Shown piece by piece: positions 43,701 through 54,437 of a DNA stretch of 64,000 nucleotides; the first letter of the stretch is position 1; the number at the start of each line of letters is the position of its first letter. The stretch lies in the NCBI RefSeq assembly GCF_015706575.1, contig NW_024037059.1:28716129-28780128 (forward strand), in the 5' to 3' direction. The notes beneath the pieces are model-generated. The model was not told where the DNA came from. It did not search any database and was given only the letters and a program-made list of their open reading frames with translations. Origin of the DNA: Patiria miniata. Lineage: Eukaryota; Echinodermata; Asteroidea; Valvatida; Asterinidae. The position numbers were made by a program, and so were the translations under genes.

Positions 43701-46700
43701 TTGCACCCGTTCACTATGTTTAACCAATTCCAAAAAAAATGTGAACTAACTAAATTTGGTATGGGTGCAGCATTTGAAAAAAGTCAAGTTTTTTCCAACG
43801 ATGGTCGGCCGACCATTGTTGGAAATTGACACAAAAATTCCACTTTTCTTGAAAATGACAGCACACCAGGTGCCATGATTTCACAGGATGCTTGAGACTA
43901 TTATTCACTTGCAGTCAAGTAAGCTATTTCATAAGTTAAAGTATTTTACTTTCAAATTCTTACCTAGAATAGCGGCTGGTAGAATAAATAGAATGACATG
44001 CAGTGCTCCATAGTGATGAATAATTATATTTACAGCGATGAAAACAACAACTTCCGCTCCCTGAAAAGAGAAATTATAATGGCCAGCGTGACAATGTTTT
44101 GCATGTTTAATGTGCGGATTTAAGACAGGTTTCGAGTTTAAGTTTTACTGAGCTAAGTTATAAAAGTTTGTGTGGAGTGCTGTGGCCTCGTGGACTGGAG
44201 CATTGAATTCTTGGTCTGCGGGTAATTCTGCAGGTTGTGGGTTCAAGTCCAGCCTGGGGTTATGGTGCCTGTGCCTTGGGTAAGGCACTCATTGCCTCTC
44301 TCCACCCAGGAGTAAATGGGTACCTGAGAGGGAGAGATGGTTATTGTGGTTGATGGTTATTGTGAACATATTTTCTACTTTTCCTCACCAAGTAAACTAG
44401 AAATGCCGGCTTCAATATATGACTGTCGATCTGTTCAGCCGATAATCTGGTGTTATCCTGTAAGAGAAAAGGACAGTCCCTTTAGAAGTCGCAAAAACAA
44501 AAGGGATAATTTTTCTTGTTGCAATTCAAGAGAGATGGTCTGGAAACAACCGCTTTTAGACAATATGAAACATGCTGTTTGAACTCAAAACCGTACACTT
44601 ACATGTCCTTTGTTAATACAAGTTGCCCCACAAAAAACCTAACAGTCGATTGGGGCATGTTTTCAGAAAAGTGGGGTAGTTTTCAAAATTGTGTCTAATG
44701 AATTGCTGAGTAGAATAATTGGTCTTCCAAATGCTTTTTAATTGGTTTCATTAGGATGTTTTGTTCAAAAGACACAGCAATCACAATACGGGACTTGAAA
44801 AACCACTTGGGCCACGTTTATTATTTATCAAGTTTACAGATTGAAGCCAGTAGATTAAGTCACACGTTACTCTTGAACAAAGGAAATCAACTCTTTGTGT
44901 GTTTCTCTAACTGCGCTTTCTCACTTTCAAGGAAAGTGGCCCAAGACGATTTTCAACCCTTGAGTTTGATGAAGAATAGCGTTTGTTCTAATGCATCGAT
45001 TTGAATGAAATAAAGTTTGGAAGGTAGATTGGTTATCTGACTTTAAGAGGTAATTTGAAAATATTCCAAAACATGCAATATTCCTTTATTAATTGGTTTT
45101 CGACTGTTAAGTTTTTTGTGGGTCAAACCTGCATGTACTTTCAAAGCTTATAAAAGTATGTATATGTGGATTTACACTATAAATACTGTTGCTGTAGTAA
45201 CATCATTGAAATCCTGGAATATTTTATGTGATTGTTCGCGCATGGATTCTTTTTATGAACAGTTTTATTTAAAACAACAATGTATGAAATTTCATATTGT
45301 ATATGGCATTGCTAACCTGTGTTGAAAATACAACTATAAGAAAAGCACCGACAATGATGAGATATGTTCCTGCAAAAAAAACAAATAAAACAGACTATCG
45401 TGAGCAAAAATATAACTGACTGAGAATACAAAACATGTCAGAAGACCATGAATGTAAGATTAAATCACACAGCCTTTCTCATTGCAAAATGTGTGATATT
45501 TAGTTTCTCTAGTCCTAATAATGTCATAGTATCGTCATCCGACACTGCATGAGTATAGTACAGAACTAGATATCAAAATTTAGGAAATGTGTAAATTGAC
45601 GTATAGGTTAAGTTTTTCAAAAATGTACTTGTCAGTTTAAAATTGGCATACCACTTTCCTATATACTAAGGATATAACTTTGCGTTTAATTTTGTAGGCC
45701 TAAACGTTTAGCAAAATATTTTAAGAAACATTTAAATGTTTAGCAATTCACAAAGGCTGACACCTGCGCATTATGTCTGCAGACGCACGGCGCGATTGAC
45801 ATGATAAATCAACAATGCCAGTCATTGAAAAAGCTTTCAGTTTTTGAAAAACTTACCTAGGCCTAGGTATACCTCTAAAGTAATCAATTACTGCAGGGCT
45901 TCTAAGGTTTTGTAAATTAATAGGTTTGAAAACATCGTTAATTATTTGTGCTTTGAAGGTTTAACTCAAAGGAAGATCGCGTGAACGTAGGTCCCTTTTC
46001 TTATAATCAGGTTTCGTTTAAACATTTGGAAAATATGTAAACGGATTTCGAATTGTATTCGTTTCAACATTTAAATGTGTAAACATCACATCGCTACTAA
46101 TTACTATATACCATCGCATATTCTAGACTTTAATTTCAGTTAAATTTGGATGGAAAAAGAAGGATTTACTTTGGTTTAAAAAAAAAACTTACCTAGTACA
46201 TCCCTTGCTCTGAGCTTTTCTCCTAAAAAGACAATTGCTATATAAGCATTCGCTGCAAGAAAAGGGAAATTAAACAATTAATGTATCAGTCTTTACAAAT
46301 ATTGTCAGAGGAGACAAGAGAATAATTTGCGGTATTCTTTCTCTTTCGAAGACTCTACAAAAACCAGAAATCAAAGTACAGAAATCTAAAAACTTAGAGT
46401 TTTAAATAGGGCACAGTTGGGTGGGTACAACTGTATCTGATTCAGCCTTTAATATTTACAAAACTATAAATTCATATGTTATACATATTGATGTTTTTCC
46501 GCTAAGATACAGTCATGTCAAAATCTGTATTATAAATTTTTTTTGTCGGATTTGACGGGTCTACTCTTTTCATGAAATGGTAAAGATACATTGTTCTAGG
46601 CTCACCTACTACTGTCGTGGTGCCTAGCGGTGCAACCACCGTGGCTGGCCCGAAGCCGTACGCCATGAAGTTACCGATCTCACCGGTGACCATCATGGCG

Positions 46701-49700
46701 ATTCCCAGCCACCATAGTCTGCTCTTCAGGTAATCGTGACTTGTCTCGGCGTGAAAGCCTTGGTTTTCTAGTCTCATCAGAGCATATTTCTAGAGAGGAG
46801 AAAAATGTGTAGGGAGTCTTTGCGTAGTATTATGACTTGTAGCATATAAGATAATTCTTTTCCAAAGTGATTAGTTGCTTTTGGAGTGCCATGGCCTCGT
46901 GGTCTTGGGCATTGAATTCATGGTCTGCGGGTAATTCTGCAGGTAGTGGGTTTGAGTCCAGCCTGGGGTTATGGTGCATGTGCCCTTGAGCAAGGCGCTT
47001 TGTCACTCATTGCTTCTCCCCACCCAGGAGTAAATGGTTACCTGTGAGGGCAGAGATGGTTATTGTGGTTGATTTAGCTGCTTTGTGCCGAAATGGCAGC
47101 ACCGAGCTGTATACTCCCCAGGGAGCTGAGATAGTATTTCGTACGTTTAATTGGCCCAATGATCAGGGGTAATAATGATGTAAAAATGCTTTGATCTTAG
47201 TTAAAGCACTATATAAGCACCCGATTTTATTATTCTATATTAGGCTCAGTGCTGATTGAAGGTAAACCTCAAATGCTTACTAAGGTAGGACTTGAACCAA
47301 TGACCTCCTGCTTACAAGTGCAAATGTCTTACCACTCGACCACCGAGCTTACCGGAGTTGACCGGCTGCCGCTGGTTTGAAATGGATAAAGCAACCAATC
47401 ACTTGGATCCTGAGATATACTGTTACCTCCAGTACTTTGAAGTCATTGGATAGGAAATATCAGAGTTGCAATGTTTCAACTTACAACAGTTCTCAGATTT
47501 TTGTGTTGTTTTGTTTGTGCTTTGTGTGTCACCATCGTATTTTTACCCACACCCCAATGTAAATTCCATCTTATGATTTTTTGTGTCACTAATTTCGAAG
47601 AAAAATGTCTTGAAGGTAAATTGTGGGGCTAGTTTAAGTCTCAAAGTTAAAGGAAAATTCTGTGACAAATTCTGACAAGGTCTTACACCAGTTAAGTCGT
47701 AAATCGAGTAAGACAATGCTCCACTGCATGACTAGTCAAGTAGCACCATGTAGACTTTTATCTTTCTAGTAGACGCATTCAAGTCTGTAGGATGATCGTG
47801 GTTCTACTGGTATATACTGTTTGAGGTGACATAAAATGTAGACGCCTACGTATGTACGGAGACAGATTTGCTTGTAGAAGGTGGTGCCAGCATTTTATTT
47901 ACTTCTGGTCAAGTCCAAATCAGGCTTTTGGAACTCAAAGAAATGCACTTGTAAGCAGTTGAATTTTATGCAGACTTTTATTTACACTCGTAAATTTAAA
48001 AGTCAATAAGTACAATTTCACATGGGTGAATGGAATACATGTATTCCCATGTAATGTGTTTGTGCTACATATTTTTTTAAAATTCAATTGTGCTATTTTC
48101 TACATTTATTCCACATCACCTTTCTATTGCCCGTGCAAAAGTAGGCTATATATTGTTTAAACAGTCACAGACAGTCAAAATTTACCCACACTTGTCACAA
48201 ACAGTCAGATCATATTTTTTTGGAAGCACTCTGACTAGTCAAATTTAGTCAACAGACAAAAGCAGGAAATGGGCACAGCTGTCTTATCAATCACCTACAG
48301 TCAAAGCATAGCTGTATTAAGTTACACAAACAGTCACAGCCTGTCAATCCTGCTTTATGTAGGCTAGGAGCTCTTAACTGTTGAAAACAGTCACTTGATT
48401 GATTTTGACTGAAAGGACAACTTAGCACAGAATAAATAACTTTTTATCTGCATCGTAAATTTCTGTTTCTCATCCAAAAACAAAATATATTCAATGAAAT
48501 GGGTTGACTAAAACAGAAAGATATTTTGACAAGATAATCCATTCATAATTGTTTGTTTTGAATACCAAAAGTCCTAAAAATCTCCAACAAAGAACTCATT
48601 TTGTTCAATTGGCAACAAACAAAATAACAAACTGTTTTAAATACCAGTCTGACATTATGCATTGTGGTCATGATCACAATAGGCCAGTGTACAGAAAACC
48701 ATTATTATAGATCTTATTCACAAGGAAGTCATTTTTGATCGTGTTCCCTGACTGTATTTTATAAATTGTAAACTGTTGAATGGGATGGTACCAGACTATT
48801 TATACGAAAATCCAAGCCTCCCCTTTAATTATACTTTAAATGTGGCTTAAAACATTAAGATATGTTTAATCACAAATTTTAAATTATTCATCAGAGCAGA
48901 CTGGTATAAATTTGTAATTAACTTTATTTCATAGCTTCCACTTCAATTCGCAAGTTCCAAAAATGAAGATTTTACCTCGCTTTCAATTTAATATGGCCGA
49001 CTTGTAAATAAGCCTATAGCCTATTACAAGCAACAGGCTGCAATATACGTACAGTTCATACATACACATAAAATATGCAATGATATTTAGTACTGGTAGA
49101 CATGTACATATTCGTACCACACGCCTAGTATTCTATACTTCACCATCTGTTTAATCTCATTGCTTTAACGCTAGTGACTTTTGACTGGTACTACAATACA
49201 TGTAGCTGTGCATTACAAGTAGAATATTTTGTAACAAAACTGCCAATTCATCATAGAATTGTTACATCCGCTACAAAAATGCAACATTGTCATCAACCAT
49301 TAAGTGGTCCTATTATTTACGTTTAAAAGTAATTTGGTCATATTTGTCATAAATTATTAAATATAATGACGATAATGGTTGTTGAAACAGATATCTTTTC
49401 TCGGTCGTCAGACACTGATGTATCGCAGCGCCCGTAGTAGCTGAATACCATTTCATTTTTTTCATTGTAATTAACATTATCCAATGCATCAAATATTAAC
49501 AGTTATTATCTGTATTGTAAATCCATTGTCGTGGTTCTAGAAAAATTGGGTTTGAATGATTCTTACCTGTATGTTCATCGACACACTGATCAGGAGATTG
49601 CCGCCAATGGCCAAGCAGGCACCGATAATGATCATCTGGAAATAGAATAAGCAAAAGTAAAATTGTACAAGTTTAGAAATGTCACATATTTTTTTTGTAT

Positions 49701-52470
49701 AAAAAGTAGGGCATGGGTGGGAAGTTGATGGGGTGGGGCTTGGTGCGTGTGGTAAGGGGGGGGGTTACAAAAACAACCACGCTGATAGAGAAGGACAATT
49801 GTGAATGTCAGAAAAGATATGTTTTTAACCCTCCTGCTATCTGAACAGTCACAGACAGTCAAAAACATCAATCCTCTTCCCTGCCATGCCTTTTACACAG
49901 GCTAGTCACCAACAGTCAGATCATATTTCAAGCAAGCACTGTGACTAGTCAACTTCAGTCAACAGACAATATGCAGTAGGTACAGGCTTATCAATCACCT
50001 ACAGTCAAAGCATAGCTGTATCAAGTTACATAAACAGTCACAGCCAGTCAATCTTGCTTTATGTAGGCTGGGAGCTCTTAACTGTTAAAACAGTCACTTG
50101 ACTGATTTTGACTGAAAGGACAACTTGGCACAGAATGAATGCAATAGGAGGGTAAAGGGTTCTTTGACAAATTTATTGATTTCACCTTTTGTATTCATGG
50201 TAACAAAATTTAAATGACAAAGAAAAACCTTTGAAATACCTGCAATGCAGTTCATGTGAATATAACCCTAGGATCGAAGTTACAACTTCGATTTTGACAA
50301 TTGTGAATGACCATGAGACTTCTTTTGTGTCTTTTGTTACGACTGTCCGGAACTGTTCCAGTTGGATGAGTTTCATAGTTCAATTATATAACTCTTCGAT
50401 TTCACAAGGCAGAATGGGTCAGTTTGTTAACCTTCAATGCAATATGAATACATGCAGTTCAGACATTAGACCAACGGACTGGTTTTAAGGAAAGTGATGT
50501 CCATGTTTGCTGTAATTTGAAAAGCTTGTTTTCCTAATTGTTCACTGTTACATGAAAAGGTTAAAGGCCTATAGGCCTATAAAGAGTTGTTGAAACTTAG
50601 GATGGGAATAACTTCTGCAAAAGCAAGAATATTCTGTTTGTTGGTCTACCATATAATAAACCTAAAAACATCATTTGATATTACAAAAATTTCAATTTAT
50701 CAAACCTTAAACAACTTAACACCCGAACTATCATGTTTCATATTTGTTTTTGAATGCACCAAAGCTGCGTGATGTCAAACATTAATATAAATGTAATTTG
50801 TATTAACTTGGATGCATGTGTATTTCTCAAAATATGAACATTCTGCATTCTGATGTTGTTTAGAAATGCTTAATTATGACTTCTGGTAACAATTATCAAA
50901 GCCAAAAGCAATTGATTTATCATTCATAAATACCTAAGACAGTTTACCCATTCCTATTGGTCGAGAGCCCAGAGACCGGCTGGCTGGTCTTAAACACTTT
51001 TCCAGTGTCGCATGAAATTTGGACTCCTACGGAATCTGGTGCATTTTACCGCTTTATTGGTTGAACATTGACAATCCCCACATAGGCTGCAGGCATGCGC
51101 AATACTACCATTGAGTCAGTATTTCATAGTCCTAAATTCACATTACACCGGCACAGCTGCGTTCTGTGCCACATCGTGCAGTACATGTATATCTCCATAT
51201 AAAGAGTTGTTAACGACTACTTGCGGAGGGACATACCTATGATATTGCTAGAGGGGCATCCCAAAAAACATAAAGGAAAATTGTTAATAAAATCTTTGGC
51301 AACTTATAATTTTGGACTTGTTTTGACTTTTGGACTAAAAAGTTTGGATTTTATATCGAAAAGGGATTTATTCGGCTCAGGGTAATTATCAGCATCGAGA
51401 CTCCAACTGGTGTTAAACATAGTGTTTAAAACTGGTCAAGCATACATTTAATATTCCCTACATTGTATATTATAAAACTAATGAAAACTCAGACATCTAC
51501 TTCTGATAGAACATAATGAACGCTGTACATGTCCATGTGTGACATTTGTATTGATGTTGGCAACGACTGAGTATCAATGTGTCCTCGATAATTCAGCAGG
51601 TGGTCAATTAATTAACAGGTGCAATGCAACAAAAAAGGTTTCATGGGCTAAGTAAAAGTAAGCTAAACTAACCATTGAAATAATGGACAGGATCATTAAT
51701 TTGGTTGAAACAATGGAAAAACAAATGTCATGTTAATTGATTAAGCCTATTTAATTGTTAGATGTGTTTAAAAACCTGAATTTTAATAAAATTAAATTTT
51801 AATTTTTAGAATAAATTCCTGTTTGATCATATGGCAAATTATTTGGTTTGTAAAAACTCTCAAAAAAATTCCTCATATTTTGAGATTTTTAACTGCCTTG
51901 AAGAAAGAATGTTGCATTCATGCATCATACGTTATCTGAATAAATGTCAGTCCGTTGCAAAAATGTTGAAAAGACATGAATCTGGGACTGAGAAAATTTT
52001 CAATTTTGTTAGAAAATAGAAAATGCACTCGACTCTCCATAGACTTTGTACACAACCAAAGAAGTGGCATCTGGATACTGCATTATTTCCGAATTGGAAT
52101 TTTGTCCTACCCAGAATTATTTTTAAAAACCTTATTTGTGATAAGTTATCATAAAGATAAAAACAAGATACATTTAATAATAAGCAGGATTGCCAAATTA
52201 TTATATTTAAAACAAGTTTGCAAAACAAAAAATAATCAAACAGGATATAATCTATTTATCGATCCTAAAAAACAACCTGAAAGCTCATAAAGTAACAAGA
52301 AACACATTGACTATTCGATTTCTTGCGATATTTGATTTCTCGAACATGCAATAACGTTACACAAACTGAAGTTTAGGTTATGGTCCAACTTTCACAAGTT
52401 TCAAAAACAACTTGTTGAAATTACTGTATAAATCTAATCTAGGTACACTTACCACACTACTGCTCTCCAT
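37720..52470 (-). CDS. NIPAL2/3-like: NIPA-like magnesium transporter (NIPAL2/3 type), 13 exons, 408 aa
   Basis: Minus-strand exons: 52470-52453, 49635-49567, 46789-46606, 46252-46193, 45369-45317, 44457-44389, 44060-43964, 43212-43077, 40136-40048, 39549-39486, 39311-39205, 38456-38329 and 37872-37720. Lengths sum to 1227 bases, in phase with GT-AG introns throughout. The product matches the SLC57/NIPA family of multi-pass Mg2+ transporters. Segments in order: ACLAIGGNLLISVSMNIQKY (TM1), LWWLGIAMMVTGEIGNF (TM2), AYGFGPATVVAPLG, FLGEKLRARDVLGTYLIIVG, VVVFIAVNIII, SLTVISSKAVSGM, QLTYAIFYIMIIVI, ATVVVPTFFVFFTVSAILAG and GCFCSFVGVLFITQGRNG. The SKAVSG and VVP motifs are family hallmarks. The acidic tail PSDDDNDDDPKEVELKSL is cytoplasmic. 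The first coding exon is only 18 bases (MESSSV), and its choice is the weakest point; the last exon rests on frame and splice sites rather than homology. Confidence 0.9.
38008..38275 (+). repeat. tRNA-derived SINE, family A, copy 4
   Basis: It has GGGGAGTCAGGCTGGCGTAG, GGGTTCGAATCCCGCC, the full body and a TTAATTAAT tail. NIPAL intron 12, antisense to the gene. Confidence 0.9.
38630..38720. repeat. ATATCGA-rich repeat fragment
   Basis: Dense alternating ATATCGA/TCGATAT motifs (for example TTTCGATATCAATATT) resemble the subterminal repeats of a hAT-like element. No ends are visible. NIPAL intron 11. Confidence 0.45.
38900..39165 (-). repeat. Diverged tRNA-type SINE
   Basis: Read on the minus strand it carries GGTAACGGTGTTCGGCTTGT (A-box region), a B-box-like GGGTCGAAGCC, then AGGGCACTTTATAT- and TCGGATGGGACATAAAGCCG-type body. 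It is related in plan to family B. NIPAL intron 11, ending near exon 11. Confidence 0.6.
39714..40005 (+). repeat. tRNA-derived SINE, family B, copy 2
   Basis: TTGGTCCAGCGGTTATGG and GTGCGTGGGTTGGAACCC form A and B boxes, followed by CCCTTGGGCAAGACACTT, GGAGTATAAATGGGTACC and AAAACGCTCTGAGATTGTTG. NIPAL intron 9. Confidence 0.85.
40314..40683 (-). repeat. 370-bp GGCC(A)n MITE, copy 2
   Basis: It is the reverse-orientation partner of 27197-27565. The inverted ends GGCCAAAAAAAAAAAGTCTC are present, and the central GCACCATTTGCAGTCATCAG region is nearly identical on the opposite strand. NIPAL intron 8. Confidence 0.88.
40684..43076. other. Most of NIPAL intron 8
   Basis: Nothing certain is visible. 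GATATCCCCGGATAT-type palindromic motifs occur near 41650-41690, and GTTGCGCAGC/GCTGCGCAA motifs face each other near 42490 and 42545. Short open frames here have no recognised homology. Confidence 0.4.
43475..43935 (-). repeat. Family T element, opposite orientation
   Basis: Segments CATTTGCTTTTGCTGTAATT, AGGGAACCAGACTAGCTGGC, CCAACGATGGTCGGCCGACC and ACACCAGGTGCCATGATTTC match the other copies. The terminal TTAA ends are lost. It abuts exon 7 of NIPAL (43964). Confidence 0.75.
44172..44345 (+). repeat. tRNA-derived SINE, family B, copy 3
   Basis: TGGCCTCGTGGACTGGAGC and GTGGGTTCAAGTCCAGCC with the body GGCACTCATTGCCTCTCTCC. It stops 44 bp short of the 69-bp exon 6 of NIPAL. Confidence 0.8.
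45695..46100 (+). repeat. AACGTTTA-rich dispersed repeat, copy 2
   Basis: It matches 8440-8962 in the same orientation. Flanking CGTTTAGC and ACATTTAAATGT subrepeats are kept. NIPAL intron 4. Confidence 0.7.
46878..47235 (+). repeat. tRNA-derived SINE, family B, copy 4 (longest)
   Basis: It starts GGAGTGCCATGGCCTCGTGG, is close to copy 3 for 160 bases, then continues through GTGCCGAAATGGCAGCACCG to CACTATATAAGCACCCGATT. NIPAL intron 2. Confidence 0.8.
47280..47350 (-). repeat. tRNA-like sequence
   Basis: On the minus strand: GCTCGGTGGTCGAGTGGTAA (A box) ... CATTGGTTCAAGTCCTACC (B box) with a central anticodon-like loop. The acceptor ends do not pair convincingly, and a spliced or decayed SINE head is more likely than a functional tRNA gene. 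Confidence 0.45.
48163..48440 (+). repeat. ACAGTCA-rich repeat, copy 1
   Basis: It contains about eight ACAGTCA motifs and is a direct relative of 49844-50138, sharing CAATCACCTACAGTCAAAGC, GGAGCTCTTAACTGTT and TTTTGACTGAAAGGACAACT. NIPAL intron 2. Confidence 0.8.
49844..50138 (+). repeat. ACAGTCA-rich repeat, copy 2
   Basis: It is the direct partner of 48163-48440 and lies on the other side of NIPAL exon 2 (49567-49635). Ends ACAGTCACAGACAGTCAAAA and CAGTCACTTGACTG...GACTGAAAGG carry partly inverted CAGTCA/TGACTG motifs, suggesting a MITE. Confidence 0.8.
50139..52452. other. NIPAL intron 1, mostly without identifiable content
   Basis: A candidate foldback with CTGGTCTTAAACACTTTTCC near 50983 and AACTGGTGTTAAACATAGTG near 51408 may bound an element of about 450 bp. 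A half-copy of the GTTGCAACCTGACGC family is at about 51905-52090. The rest is unremarkable. Confidence 0.4.
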
Positions 52471-54437
52471 GTTGCCGCGTCTAAAGTCCAGGGATTATTA
52501 CGAGAAAAAGTACTACAGAGTACAATGGCTTAACAGATTTTCAGCGAGCTATTCAGGGTTGGGCCGTGGGATTGGCACAGTCCAATGTACGTGTACGAGA
52601 GTTGTGAGCGTGGGTGTGACACGCATTGTGTACGGTGAAGAAGTGTCAATACACGGTACAGCACAGGTCAAAGCGCTACGGTACCGTCAACATCATTGGA
52701 CTCCACAAACATCATCGTTTCACAAAATCGGTGGCACTTTTCTCTCAGTTTGATGAATCACAGTAGATGATGAACACACAGCATGATTAAGGAATGAGCT
52801 TTGTGGTCTTTCTTCGCCATTTTGGGTAGTTTTGGCCTAAAAACACTACTAAAGCATGTAAAGTATGGTGGTTCAGCAAGGAAAGTTGCACTGCAATGCA
52901 GCGCGCGGCCGGTAACAAAATCACTTGTTTGCCGGTACGGTTCAGTGAGCATTGGATGGATGAACTGCACCGAGCTGTGTAGGCGCTGGTAGCGGACTGT
53001 ATGCAAATTTCAGCTTTAGGCATAAAAGCACATTAGATGGGCGTGTAGGCGTAGAGAAATATGAGGGTTATCTTTAAAATATTTTAATCATGATTTGAGG
53101 GTTGATCGGATCAGTTTAGTCTCTATTTTTGGTCATCGAAGTATGGTGGTGTACCCTAACGTGGCGCACTTCGAAGCATGCCCAAATTTCCTCGTGTAGT
53201 GTTGCCAAACCTCTTTGTTGACAAACCTCAAATTCATGCAGTGAAATACTGGTACTTTTACCTTATTAATGCTTGCTGTTTAACCTCTGTGAACAATTTC
53301 GGTTTCTAAAAATTTAAGCCGAAATTAAAAAACGGTGGCGTCCGGAAATTGGGCACAATTTGGCGGAGTGTTCCCTAACGTGGCGCACTTAAATAAATCT
53401 CGGAAAAATCCAAATTAACATTTAAGAATTTCTGAAAACTTGATAAATTCTGATAAATCATTATTATCTCTACTTACATACCCAGCCAGATGTTTGTCAC
53501 AAAATTATTTTCTTATTTTTCGGGGCATTTTCAAAGGGTTCACTTTGCACTTGAAAATAAAATCGGAAAATCACGCCAAAATAAGTTTTTCTTTTAACTT
53601 TGTAGCGGGTAAATAAATTCGCGATTTATGAACGGGAGTGTTTATAACTTGATGAAATTTCACTTTCTGTGAAATTTCAGTTAAAACTTTTGCTCTAGCT
53701 AGGCGCTACAGGCGAAAAATCAAAGTGCGCCACGTTAGGGGCCGCGCCACGTTAGGGTACATCAACAATATAAATTTCCATAATCTTCAAAGTGAGCGAA
53801 CTTCGAAAAACTTTTCTATTGGTTGATATTTTTGGAACAAACTATTACCACAGAACCAATCAACCATAGAACACCATAAAATCAACAATCCAGTCATCCA
53901 GCATTCACAGATCAACCAACCAACAGACAAACCAACTAACGAAGTAAACCCGCTAACTAAACAAACGATGGACTGACCAATTAACGGACCATTTGTATGG
54001 CTAAACAATGGTTAGCTGCGCCAATGGAGGAATAAAATATTCTTAATAAGTCGACCAACCACTTAATTTAGGTGGCAATCATGAAATAGTCGTGCATATA
54101 GGTGGAATTCTAAATTAATACAATTAGCAGCAATCGATTGTTGGTGCATTATAGAAATATGTAACAATTTCAATGTATCAATTTTTTCTATCGATATTTC
54201 GTTTTAATTATTTGCACCCCTCATCCAGACCCCGCCCCTCTTCAGATTGATCATGTGCCCTTCAAACTTTGGACAAATCATGTGACCAGTCACCAGACAG
54301 TCGGGCTCTGCAACCACGCCAGTTGTGTACAGTTAGATTTGTACACATACGATTTGGGGACCGGACCATCCCCATCCAGCTACGCCTAGCGCCTTTGTAA
54401 ATTCGTGTTCCATTCAAAGGCAAGATTCGTGGCCAAA
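52471..54437. promoter_or_regulatory. Divergent interval between NIPAL and the cysteine protease
   Basis: The two start codons are 1.97 kb apart and face outward, so both promoters should lie here. The interval holds a 604-bp MITE (53154-53757) and an AACCAACC-type simple repeat (about 53860-53960). No TATA box was recognised for either gene. Confidence 0.45.
53154..53757. repeat. 604-bp MITE with repeated CCCTAACGTGGCGCACTT ends
   Basis: CCCTAACGTGGCGCACTT occurs at 53154 and again internally at 53373. Its reverse complement occurs at 53723-53740 and, shortened, at 53744-53757. A TA dinucleotide sits directly outside each end, as in Tc1/mariner insertions. No transposase is encoded. Confidence 0.75.
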
